The notes below the pieces were generated by a model, which had not been told where the DNA came from, made no database searches, and saw only the letters and a program-made list of their open reading frames with translations. Of a DNA stretch of 64,000 nucleotides, positions 45,035-52,769 are shown one piece after another (the first letter of the stretch is position 1; the number at the start of each line of letters is the position of its first letter). Source of the stretch: VRUE01 sp963707965 (GTDB lineage Bacteria; Actinomycetota; Thermoleophilia; Solirubrobacterales; 70-9); contig CAVPRR010000004.1 in NCBI GenBank assembly GCA_963707965.1, positions 496,001 through 560,000 of the forward strand, in the 5' to 3' direction. Made by a program: the position numbers and the translations under genes.

Positions 45035-47122
45035 TTGACCAGCTTCTTGACCGAATACGGAGTCGTCGTCGCGCTCGTCTGCGCGGGTGCGGCTGTGTTG
45101 TATGGACTTGTGATCACGCAGCGCCTGCTCGCGAAATCGCCGGGCAACGAGCGTATGCAGGAGATCTCGGGCGCGGTGCAGGAAGGCGCCAAGGCCTACC
45201 TCACCCGCCAGTACACGATCATCGCCGCGGTCGCGGTTCCGGTCGCAATCCTTCTCTGGGTCCTCCAGGACTACAGGACGGCGATCGGCTTCGTGTTCGG
45301 GGGCCTTCTCTCCGGCTCGGCCGGCTTCATCGGAATGAACCTCTCGGTTCGCGCCAACGCCCGCGTCGCCGAGGCCGCACGCGGCGGCGTGCCGCCGGCG
45401 CTCGACGTCGCCTTCAAGGGCGGCTCGGTCACCGGCATGCTGGTCGTCGGCCTGGCGCTGCTCGGCGTCGCCGGCTACTACGGAATCCTGGTCATCACCG
45501 GCAGCAGCGACAAGGAGGCCGTCGACGCGTTGATCGGCCTCGGCTTCGGCGGTTCGCTGATCTCGGTCTTCGCCCGGCTCGGCGGCGGCATCTTCACCAA
45601 GGCCGCCGACGTCGGCGCCGACCTGGTCGGCAAGGTCGAGGCGGGGATCCCCGAGGACGATCCCCGCAACCCAGCCGTGATCGCCGACAATGTCGGCGAC
45701 AACGTCGGCGACTGCGCCGGCATGGCGGCTGACCTCTTCGAGACCTACGCGGTCACCTCGGTTGCGGTGATGTTGCTGGGCGTGCTCACCTTCACCGGCT
45801 CCGGCGGGGACTTCTCGCGCGAGGTGGCGATCTTCCCGCTGGTGATCGGCGGGATTGCGATCATCGCCTCGATCGTCGGGGCGCTCTCGGTCCGGACCAA
45901 ATCGGACCGGGTCGAGGGAGCGCTCTACACGGGGATGATCGTCTCCGGAATCCTTTCGATCGCCGCCTTCTACCCGATCACCGAGTGGATGATGAGCGAC
46001 CCGGTGCGGCTCGGCCTCAGCACGGCCGCCGACGCGGTGAGCACCACCGACCTCTGGCTCTGCGCGGTGATCGGCGTCGCCGTGACGGCGCTGCTGTTCG
46101 TGATCACCGACTACTACACCTCGACCCGTTTCCGCCCGGTGAGGACGATCGCCGACGCGTCGGAGACCGGCCACGCGACCAACATCATTCAGGGCCTGGC
46201 GCAGGGCTTCCAGTCGACCGCCGCGCCGGCGATGGTGATTGCCCTGGCGATTCTTGCCGCCAACGAGCTGGCGGGGGTCTACGGGATCGGAATCGCCGTG
46301 ATGGCGCAGCTCTCGCTCTGCGGCCTGATCGTTGCCCTCGATGCCTTCGGGCCGATCACCGACAACGCGGGCGGGATCGCCGAGATGGCCGACCTGCCCG
46401 AGGACGTTCGCAACGTCACCGACCCGCTCGACGCGGTCGGCAACACGACCAAGGCGGTCACCAAGGGCTATGCGATCGGCTCCGCCGCGCTGGCCGCGCT
46501 GGTGTTGTTTTCAGCCTTCAAAAGCGAACTTGCCGAGGAGGCGCCGACCGGCTTCGACCTGGGAGGCCTCTTCAACCTGAGCAGCCCGGCCGTGCTGATC
46601 GGGCTGATAATCGGCGGGATGATGGTCTACCTGTTCGTGGCCTTCGCGATCGAGGCGGTTGGTCGCGCCGGCGGCCAGGTGGTCGAAGAGGTGCGCAAGC
46701 AGTTCCGCGAGCACCCGGGGATCATGGAGGGGACCGAGAAGCCCGAGTACGGCAGGACCGTCAGTATCGTCACGGCGGCGGCCCAGAAGGAGATGATCCT
46801 GCCATCGCTGATCCCGATCGTCGTACCGGTCGTGGTCGGCCTGCTCAGCGTCGACGCGCTGGGCGGCCTGCTGATCGGCGTCATCGTCGTCGGCCTGTTC
46901 GCGGCGATCTCGATGACCGCCGGCGGCGGCGCCTGGGACAACGCCAAGAAGCTGATCGAGGACGGCGCCCACGGCGGCAAGGGCTCCCCTGCGCACGCCG
47001 CCTCGGTGACCGGCGACACGGTGGGGGACCCCTACAAGGACACGGCCGGCCCGGCGATCAACCCGATGATCAAGGTCGCCAACATCGTCGCCATCCTGAT
47101 CATCCCGATCGTCCACTTCTAA
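45035..47122 (+). CDS. hppA: Membrane H+-translocating pyrophosphatase, K+-independent type
   Basis: HppA pumps protons using PPi hydrolysis. The 695-residue protein has ~16 helices and the signature loops KAADVGADLVGKVE, DNVGDNVGDCAGMAADLFE, DAFGPITDNAGGIAEMA and GDTVGDPYKDTAGPAINPM. At the diagnostic position the sequence is GNTTKAVTKG with Lys473. K+-dependent enzymes have Ala there, and Lys marks the K+-independent H+-pumping class (the A460K rule). The TTG at 45035 has CCGGAGGA upstream. It fits the PPi-type phosphofructokinase elsewhere in the window. Confidence 0.96.
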   Translation: MTSFLTEYGVVVALVCAGAAVLYGLVITQRLLAKSPGNERMQEISGAVQEGAKAYLTRQYTIIAAVAVPVAILLWVLQDYRTAIGFVFGGLLSGSAGFIGMNLSVRANARVAEAARGGVPPALDVAFKGGSVTGMLVVGLALLGVAGYYGILVITGSSDKEAVDALIGLGFGGSLISVFARLGGGIFTKAADVGADLVGKVEAGIPEDDPRNPAVIADNVGDNVGDCAGMAADLFETYAVTSVAVMLLGVLTFTGSGGDFSREVAIFPLVIGGIAIIASIVGALSVRTKSDRVEGALYTGMIVSGILSIAAFYPITEWMMSDPVRLGLSTAADAVSTTDLWLCAVIGVAVTALLFVITDYYTSTRFRPVRTIADASETGHATNIIQGLAQGFQSTAAPAMVIALAILAANELAGVYGIGIAVMAQLSLCGLIVALDAFGPITDNAGGIAEMADLPEDVRNVTDPLDAVGNTTKAVTKGYAIGSAALAALVLFSAFKSELAEEAPTGFDLGGLFNLSSPAVLIGLIIGGMMVYLFVAFAIEAVGRAGGQVVEEVRKQFREHPGIMEGTEKPEYGRTVSIVTAAAQKEMILPSLIPIVVPVVVGLLSVDALGGLLIGVIVVGLFAAISMTAGGGAWDNAKKLIEDGAHGGKGSPAHAASVTGDTVGDPYKDTAGPAINPMIKVANIVAILIIPIVHF

Positions 47123-47207
47123 GTGCTTGATTCCGAGTTCCTGCACGCCACGGATGACGCGCCTGGCACGGCGCCTCAGCGCGCCGGAGGGTTCCAAGCG
47201 AGCACTT
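47121..47207. terminator. Base-paired region after hppA
   Basis: AAGTGCT (47121-47127) can pair with AGCACTT (47201-47207), enclosing a GC-rich inner stem (GGCGC...GCGCC near 47170-47185). It may end hppA transcription; there is no T-run. Confidence 0.4.
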
Positions 47208-47226
47208 GAGCAGGAGGTGTGGTTAG

Positions 47227-47312
47227 GTACGCTGGCGTTACCGTACGAATAGTCGGCTAAGAGCATGAAATTAGCCATCTAGACGGGTTGTCGAGGCCGC
47301 GCCAACCGTCTA
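47227..47312 (+). ncRNA. Candidate structured 5' leader of the HD-GYP gene
   Basis: Three consecutive stems can be drawn: GGTACG/CGTTACC near 47226-47242 (one bulge), GGCTAA/TTAGCC (47255-47260 with 47271-47276), and TAGACGGGTTG/CAACCGTCTA (47280-47290 with 47303-47312, one bulge). It ends 21 bases before the GTG at 47334. No match to the GEMM c-di-GMP or ydaO c-di-AMP riboswitch consensus is seen. Confidence 0.35.
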
Positions 47313-47333
47313 CGGTGGGCTCTAACAGTACAA

Positions 47334-48878
47334 GTGCCGTTGGTTGCGAAGGCACCCGCCCGCCGCAGAACCTCGCACACGCGGCGACCCGACGTCGAGG
47401 CGGTTGCGATGCAAGCAGCCAGACGTAGGTCCATGGGAAACGAGCGGCCCACACGCGCGAATTACATCCTGTTGACGACATGCCTTTTCGTCGTCGCAGC
47501 GGCGGCGGTCTGGTGCGCCCCGGCAGGGCACTGGGACCTGGCGCTGTTCGTGATGCTCCTCGTCTTCTCCGTTCTCTGCGACCAGACCTCGGTCGAGGTG
47601 GAGCATCTGAAGTTGTCTGGCAGCTTCCTGCCGCTGGTTCTCGCCATGGTCTTCCTCGGTGGGACGCCCACGGCGGTCATCGGGGTCGTGACGATCCTCA
47701 TCGGTTGGCTCCGCTGGCGCGAACGAGCGCACGACCTCCTCGTCAACCTTCTGACGTACGCGACGTTCCCACTCATCGCTGGAGTCGCCTTCCACGAGTT
47801 CATCGACGCAACCGGGACCACGGGGTCAGATCCAGCGTTCTACCTTCTCGTCTTCGCCGTCTTCCTGGTGGCGCTGGCGATCAACTTCTCGATGGTGGCC
47901 GCGGACACCCGCTATATGGGGGAAAACTCGTTCAGGGAGGAGCTTCGAACTGCGCTGATCCCCCTGTTGCCGTCGCAGCTCGCCGCGGCACTGATGGCGG
48001 TTGGTGTCGCCTTCATCTACCACGAGATCGGTATCTCGGGCGTCGCGCTGTTCGGCATCGTGCTGGTCACCTTCCAGTATCTGCTCGGCGCGCTGCTCAA
48101 GTCGCAACAGCGCGCTGAGCAGTTGGAGGTCCGCACCAAGCAACTGGAGGTCCGCACCAAGCAGCTCGAGGCGCGCACCAAGCAGCTGACGAGCTTCCAG
48201 GTCGGAATGCTGAGCGCCCTGCTTCGCACCCTCGACCTGCGGGATCAGATGACCGCCCGGCACAGCGCCGCCGTCGCTCACTACTCGCAGGCGATTGCGC
48301 AGCGGGCCGGCCTCTCGCGGCAGCAGGAGGAGCTCGTGCACATGGCCGCCCTGCTGCACGACATCGGCAAGTTCATCCTCCCCGACCGGATCCTCAAGGC
48401 CAACGTGCCGCTCACCGAGGAGGACTGGATGCTGATCCGGCGCCATCCTCAGCGCGGTGCCCAGGTTGTCGGGTCCCTCGACGGCTACAGACCGGTCGCC
48501 GAGATCATCCTTGCCCATCACGAGCGGATCGATGGCGCCGGCTACCCGCGCGGGCTCAAGGGCGAGGAGATCCCCGAGCTCGCCCGGATCATCTCCGTGG
48601 CCGACACCTACGACGTGATGACGTCCCGCGACTCCTATCGATCGCCCGTCACCACCCATGAAGCGATCGAGGAGCTGCGTCGCGTCGCCGGTTCCCAGCT
48701 CGATGCCCGCTTCGTCGGGGTGTTCATCGAACTACTCGAGGGCAGAGACGCCGACTTCGAGCACGAAGAAGCGGCAGACTTCGAAAAGGAGCTGGAACTG
48801 GAGGCACGGCTCGCCGAGAGTGCGAGCTCCGCCATTCGCGTCAGCCGGTTCCGGATGCCCGACTTCAGCGTCGGCTGA
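47334..48878 (+). CDS. Membrane HD-GYP domain protein, putative c-di-GMP phosphodiesterase
   Basis: The 514-residue protein has about six N-terminal membrane helices (residues ~45-255), a three-heptad coiled coil (QLEVRTK twice, QLEARTK), and an HD-GYP domain with LLHDIGKF (around residue 342), RRHPQRGAQ, HHERIDGAGYP and SVADTYDVMTS. HD-GYP proteins hydrolyse cyclic di-GMP to GMP; metal and GYP residues are intact. The membrane part resembles a sensor of unknown ligand. Starts are uncertain: GTG 47334 follows a structured leader, and ATG 47409 or 47433 are alternatives. Confidence 0.88.
   Translation: MPLVAKAPARRRTSHTRRPDVEAVAMQAARRRSMGNERPTRANYILLTTCLFVVAAAAVWCAPAGHWDLALFVMLLVFSVLCDQTSVEVEHLKLSGSFLPLVLAMVFLGGTPTAVIGVVTILIGWLRWRERAHDLLVNLLTYATFPLIAGVAFHEFIDATGTTGSDPAFYLLVFAVFLVALAINFSMVAADTRYMGENSFREELRTALIPLLPSQLAAALMAVGVAFIYHEIGISGVALFGIVLVTFQYLLGALLKSQQRAEQLEVRTKQLEVRTKQLEARTKQLTSFQVGMLSALLRTLDLRDQMTARHSAAVAHYSQAIAQRAGLSRQQEELVHMAALLHDIGKFILPDRILKANVPLTEEDWMLIRRHPQRGAQVVGSLDGYRPVAEIILAHHERIDGAGYPRGLKGEEIPELARIISVADTYDVMTSRDSYRSPVTTHEAIEELRRVAGSQLDARFVGVFIELLEGRDADFEHEEAADFEKELELEARLAESASSAIRVSRFRMPDFSVG
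48120..48182 (+). repeat. In-frame 21-base tandem repeat (3 units) in the HD-GYP gene
   Basis: Three 21-base units encode QLEVRTK, QLEVRTK and QLEARTK in the linker between membrane and catalytic domains. Heptad spacing means a unit change would lengthen the signalling coiled coil by two helical turns. Confidence 0.85.
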
Positions 48879-48932
48879 CGATCCCACCCCGCGCGCCGCC
48901 GCCGTTGGTACCTCCGCGCCGCCGCCCCACCA

Positions 48933-48949
48933 CGGCGGCTCAGCCGCCG
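48933..48949. terminator. Hairpin CGGCGG-N5-CCGCCG between convergent genes
   Basis: A short GC hairpin overlaps the stop codon of the minus-strand coiled-coil gene, 54 bases after the HD-GYP stop. Confidence 0.45.
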
Positions 48950-49383
48950 CTGTTGACGCGTGCGCTGAGCTGATTCACGCGTTTGTTGGTGGCCGTGACC
49001 CGCGAGTTCACGTTCGCGATCTGCGCTTCCAGCGATTCGATCTTTCTGGTCAATTTCGCGATTTCTTCGGCGCTGGCGTTCTGGTGTTCCAGCTTGTCGA
49101 CCCTCTTGGTGAGGGTGTCGAGGGCGTTGCGCGATTCCCTCTCGGCCTTCTGGGCCTTGCCCTGGAGGGCCTTCTGTTCCCCGGTCAGGCTCTCCTCGGT
49201 TATGCCGAGCCGGTCGATCAGGTTGGAGAGTTGGGTGGAGACTTCATCGACGGACTGCTGGCTGGCGGCGTCTTCCGCTGTGCTCTTCGCGTTGAAGGCG
49301 ACGATCAGCGCGACGACGCCCAGGGCGAGACCGACCGCGGCGATCCCAATCAGCACCCATGACTGACGGCCTTCGTTCTCCAC
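48940..49383 (-). CDS. Single-pass membrane coiled-coil protein
   Basis: The 147-residue product has one membrane helix (about residues 9-31) and then an almost unbroken coiled coil of ~105 residues with repeated heptads such as LTKRVDKLEHQ and IESLEAQIANVNSRV. A GGGAGG site lies 6 bases before the GTG at 49383; the TTG two codons upstream would be too close to it. No family is recognised. Single-pass coiled-coil proteins of this kind often organise membrane complexes. It is convergent with the HD-GYP gene. Confidence 0.75.
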   Translation of the reverse strand: MENEGRQSWVLIGIAAVGLALGVVALIVAFNAKSTAEDAASQQSVDEVSTQLSNLIDRLGITEESLTGEQKALQGKAQKAERESRNALDTLTKRVDKLEHQNASAEEIAKLTRKIESLEAQIANVNSRVTATNKRVNQLSARVNSGG

Positions 49384-49517
49384 TTGCAACCTCCCGGGTT
49401 GTCGGAGAGCTCCGGGCGAGCTCGCCGGCTAGACGCGACGGCCGCAATCCTCTCAGGTGTGGCGGCGGCTGAGGTGCGGCTGACGCGGTTTGGGCGCAGG
49501 AACGAGCGCCGGTCCAG

Positions 49518-49523
49518 TAGGTT
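49518..49523 (+). promoter_or_regulatory. -10 hexamer TAGGTT of the flavin oxidase gene
   Basis: TAGGTT ends 8 bases before the ATG at 49532, a leaderless layout. It supports that ATG over the in-frame GTG at 49490. Confidence 0.5.
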
Positions 49524-49531
49524 CGCCGGCG

Positions 49532-50623
49532 ATGGCCGACGAGCCGATCAACGTCGCAGACGTCGAGCGCCTGGCCGCGGCGAGACTGGACGCCGGGACC
49601 GCCGGGTACTTCTTCGGTGGCGCCGGGGACGAGGTGACGCTGGAGGACAACGTCGCGGCCTGGCGGCGCTGGCGGCTGCGTCCTCGGGTGCTGGCGGGCC
49701 TGAGCGAATGGCGGACGGGGACGGAGCTGCTGGCGGGCGAAGTCTCGATGCCCGTGCTGGTTGCGCCGGTCGCCTACCAGCGGCTTGTCGACCCGGATGG
49801 CGAGATTGCGATGGCGAGGGCTGCAGCGAGGGCTGGGACCGTGATGTGCCTCTCGACGCTGGCCACCGTGCGGCCAAGCGAGGTCGCGGCGGGAGCGCCG
49901 GCTGGGCGGCGCTGGTTTCAGCTCTACTGCTTCAGGGACGAGGGTGTGACGCGGGCGCTGATGGAAGAGGCGATCGGAGCCGGGTTCGAGGCGATCGTCG
50001 TGACGGTCGACGCGCCGCGGGGCGGCAACCGCGAGCGCGACCTGCGGACGGGTTTCAGGATCCCCGAGGGCTTCGGCGTGCCGAGCGTCGCGGCGGCCCT
50101 CGGCTCCGAGCGGGCGGTGACGATCGAGGAGACCTTTGCCCTGATGGACCCGGCTCTGAGTTGGTCAGACCTCGAGGAGCTCGCTTCCGAATGCAGCGTG
50201 CCGGTGCTCGTCAAGGGGGTTCTGACAGCGGAGGACGCGGCGCTCGCGATCGAGCACGGCGCCGCCGGGGTCGTCGTCTCCAACCACGGCGGGCGCCAGC
50301 TCGACCGCTGCCTTGCCACCGCCGACGCCCTCTCCGAGGCGGTCGATGCGGTCGAAGGTCGCGGTGCGGTGCTGGTCGACGGCGGCATCCGTCGCGGCGT
50401 CGATGTGGCTATCGCGCTTGCGCTGGGCGCCGACGCGGTGCTGGTCGGGCGCCCCGTCCTCTGGGGCCTGGCGTCGGGCGGGGAGGACGGGGCCCGAACG
50501 GTGCTCGAGATGCTCCGCGACGAGCTGGAGCTCGCCCTTGCGCTCTGCGGGTGCTCGTCGCCCGCAGAGCTCAGCCGCGCGCACGTCCAACGGGCACCGG
50601 CGACGTCCGTATATTCGGGCTGA
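49532..50623 (+). CDS. FMN-dependent alpha-hydroxy-acid oxidase/dehydrogenase
   Basis: The 363-residue TIM barrel belongs to the LldD/glycolate oxidase/lactate monooxygenase family: DVERLAAARLDAGTAGYFFGGAGDE at the start, RPRVLAG, PVLVAPVAYQ, RRWFQLYCFRDEG, VKGVLTAEDA and the catalytic His in SNHGGRQLD. It oxidises a small 2-hydroxy acid such as lactate, glycolate or mandelate; the exact substrate is not readable. It is followed after 24 bases by an APC permease, which may import a substrate or an unrelated solute. Confidence 0.92.
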   Translation: MADEPINVADVERLAAARLDAGTAGYFFGGAGDEVTLEDNVAAWRRWRLRPRVLAGLSEWRTGTELLAGEVSMPVLVAPVAYQRLVDPDGEIAMARAAARAGTVMCLSTLATVRPSEVAAGAPAGRRWFQLYCFRDEGVTRALMEEAIGAGFEAIVVTVDAPRGGNRERDLRTGFRIPEGFGVPSVAAALGSERAVTIEETFALMDPALSWSDLEELASECSVPVLVKGVLTAEDAALAIEHGAAGVVVSNHGGRQLDRCLATADALSEAVDAVEGRGAVLVDGGIRRGVDVAIALALGADAVLVGRPVLWGLASGGEDGARTVLEMLRDELELALALCGCSSPAELSRAHVQRAPATSVYSG

Positions 50624-50647
50624 ATGCCCGCCGGCGCTCGCCACTGA

Positions 50648-52546
50648 ATGGCCCAGAGGATTCCAAGAGACGAATCGCTGAGTCGCGTCCACGGCGTCGG
50701 TGGGCTCTTCGCGGCCGCCTACGGCAACGTCGGTTCGTCCATCTATTACGCGCTCGGCGTAACGGCGGCATTTGCGCTCGGCCTCACTCCTGTGGCCTTC
50801 GCAATCACCGGCGTGATCTTCATGTTCACGGCGGCCACCTACGCGGAGGCGACCGTGATGTACCCGGAGGCGGGTGGCTCCTCCAGCTTTGCCCGCCACG
50901 CCTTCAACGAGCTGGTCAGCTTCGTCGCGGCCTGGGGCCAGATGCTCAACTACGTGATCACGGTCGCGATCTCGGCCTACTTCGTGCCCCACTACCTGGC
51001 TGTCTTCTGGCGACCGTTGCACCACGGGCCGGGTGACATCATCGTCGGCGCCGCGGTGATCGCCGGCCTGGCCGTGCTGAACATCCGAGGCTCGCAGGAG
51101 TCGGCCAAGCTCAACCTGGTGCTGGCGGTCGCCGACCTCGCCACCCAGGTGGTGCTGGTTGGCATCGGCATCGTCCTGGTGCTGAGCCCGCAGGTCCTGG
51201 TCGACAACATCCACCTCGGCGTCGCCCCGACCTGGAGCGACTTCGCGCTGGGGATCGCGGTCGGGATGATCGCCTACACCGGCATCGAGACGATCTCCAA
51301 CATGGCGGAGGAGGCAAAGGATGCGGCGCGAACGATCCCCCGCAGCGTCATGCTCACCGTGGTCGCCGTGCTCGGGCTGTACCTGCTGATCCCGGTGGTG
51401 GCGCTCTCGGCGATGCCGGTCACCGTGGACGCTGCCGGCCACTACACGACCGCGCTCGGCAAGGAGTTCGCCAACGACCCGATTCTCGGCATCGTCGAGA
51501 ACCTCGGCCTCGGCGACGGCCCCACCGAAGCGCTGCGCTTCTACGTCGGCGTGCTCGCCGCGGTGATCCTGCTGATCGCCACCAACGCCGGCCTGATCGG
51601 CGTCTCCCGCCTCACCTACTCGATGGGCCAGCACCGCCAGCTGCCTGAGGCGCTGCGCCAGGTCCACCCGCGCTACCGGACCCCCTACATAGCGATCCTC
51701 ATCTTCGCGGCCGTCGCGATGGCGACCCTGATCCCGGGCAAGGCCGACTTCCTGGCCACGATGTACTCGTTTGGCGCGATGCTCTCCTTCACGATCGCCC
51801 ACGTTTCGGTCATCTGGCTGCGGCGGCGGAAGTCGGAGGAGGAGCGCCCTTGGAAACCGCGCTTCAACTTCCGCGCCTTCGGCGCCTCGGTGCCGTTGAC
51901 CGCGGTCCTGGGTGGGCTCGGGACCTTCACGGCCTGGATCGTGGTGATGGCGCTCTACCCGCGCACGCTTGCGGTCGGCCTCGGCTGGATGGTGCTCGGG
52001 GTCGTCATCTACATCCTCTACCGGCGCAATCAGAGGTTGCCGCTGACCGAGACGGTCAAGGTGCTGCTACCCGAGCCGTTGGGCGTCGAGGAGATCGAGT
52101 ACCGAAGCGTTCTCGTCGCCTTCGAGGACGGCGAGCCGTTCTCCGAGGAGATGGTCGCGACCGCGGTCAAGCTTGCCTCGCGGAGGCGCCGCGGCATCCA
52201 CATCCACTCGATGCTTACGGTGCCGACCCATCTGCCGCTCGATGCCGAGATGCGCGAGCCGGAAGCCGAGGCCCAGAGCAAGATCGAGCAGGCGAAGCTG
52301 ATCGGGGGGCAGCGGGTGACGGGGCATGTCGAGAGGGTGAGGCCCGGGCAGGCCGGCTACTCGATTGCCGGGGAGGCCCGGCTGATCGATGCCGCCGCGG
52401 TCGTCCTCGGCCTGCGCTACCGCAATGGCACGCCTCTCTACGACAAGACGCTGCAGACGGTTCTCGGCGAGCGCCCCTGCCGGGTCATCGTGGTCTCCGA
52501 CTACGGTGTGGCGCAGGGCGCCGAATCGGCCCCCGCCCTCGCCTAG
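50648..52546 (+). CDS. APC-superfamily permease with C-terminal universal-stress domain (copy 1)
   Basis: The 632-residue protein has ~12 membrane helices (residues ~15-460) of the amino acid/polyamine/organocation superfamily: a broken first helix YGNVGSSIYYALG, GGSSSFARHAFNELV and YTGIETISN. A ~150-residue cytoplasmic tail follows, with the universal stress protein-like fold (YRSVLVAFEDGEPFSEEM). The same architecture occurs in the KimA potassium importer and in the mycobacterial Rv2690c type beside ceoBC. A paralogue and two TrkA/RCK genes follow in the same operon. The substrate could be an amino acid or a cation. Confidence 0.88.
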   Translation: MAQRIPRDESLSRVHGVGGLFAAAYGNVGSSIYYALGVTAAFALGLTPVAFAITGVIFMFTAATYAEATVMYPEAGGSSSFARHAFNELVSFVAAWGQMLNYVITVAISAYFVPHYLAVFWRPLHHGPGDIIVGAAVIAGLAVLNIRGSQESAKLNLVLAVADLATQVVLVGIGIVLVLSPQVLVDNIHLGVAPTWSDFALGIAVGMIAYTGIETISNMAEEAKDAARTIPRSVMLTVVAVLGLYLLIPVVALSAMPVTVDAAGHYTTALGKEFANDPILGIVENLGLGDGPTEALRFYVGVLAAVILLIATNAGLIGVSRLTYSMGQHRQLPEALRQVHPRYRTPYIAILIFAAVAMATLIPGKADFLATMYSFGAMLSFTIAHVSVIWLRRRKSEEERPWKPRFNFRAFGASVPLTAVLGGLGTFTAWIVVMALYPRTLAVGLGWMVLGVVIYILYRRNQRLPLTETVKVLLPEPLGVEEIEYRSVLVAFEDGEPFSEEMVATAVKLASRRRRGIHIHSMLTVPTHLPLDAEMREPEAEAQSKIEQAKLIGGQRVTGHVERVRPGQAGYSIAGEARLIDAAAVVLGLRYRNGTPLYDKTLQTVLGERPCRVIVVSDYGVAQGAESAPALA

Positions 52547-52549
52547 AAT
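52544..52549 (+). promoter_or_regulatory. -10 hexamer TAGAAT overlapping the first permease stop
   Basis: The stop codon of the first permease is the first three bases of TAGAAT, which ends 7 bases before the ATG at 52557. It could be an internal leaderless promoter for the rest of the operon. Confidence 0.5.
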
Positions 52550-52556
52550 CGCCGCC

Positions 52557-52769
52557 ATGACCGCCGACAGGCCGAGCGTGCGTGCCTATCACGGTGCGGT
52601 TCGCGCCCTCTCCGTGTTCTTTATCGCCCTCGGGGTGGTGGTCCTCGTTACGACCATCGCCGCCGGCGGTGGGCCGCTGTCGGTCGGTGTGCTGATGGGA
52701 ATCATCTTCGCTGCCGTCGGTGCCGGGCGGCTCTGGGTCTCCAGCCGGGGAAGCGGCCCCGGCCGATGA
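52557..52769 (+). CDS. Small two-helix membrane protein (70 aa)
   Basis: The product has a short basic N-terminus and two hydrophobic helices (about residues 17-36 and 41-61) separated by a Gly-rich turn, ending in a Ser/Gly/Arg tail. It lies between the two APC permease genes; its stop overlaps the second permease start as ATGA. I recognise no family. Position suggests a small accessory subunit of the transporter pair. Confidence 0.68.
   Translation: MTADRPSVRAYHGAVRALSVFFIALGVVVLVTTIAAGGGPLSVGVLMGIIFAAVGAGRLWVSSRGSGPGR

Noticed and set aside
47123..47333. Known c-di-GMP (GEMM) or c-di-AMP (ydaO) riboswitch
   Set aside because: The conserved core sequences of these classes are not found; only generic hairpins can be drawn.
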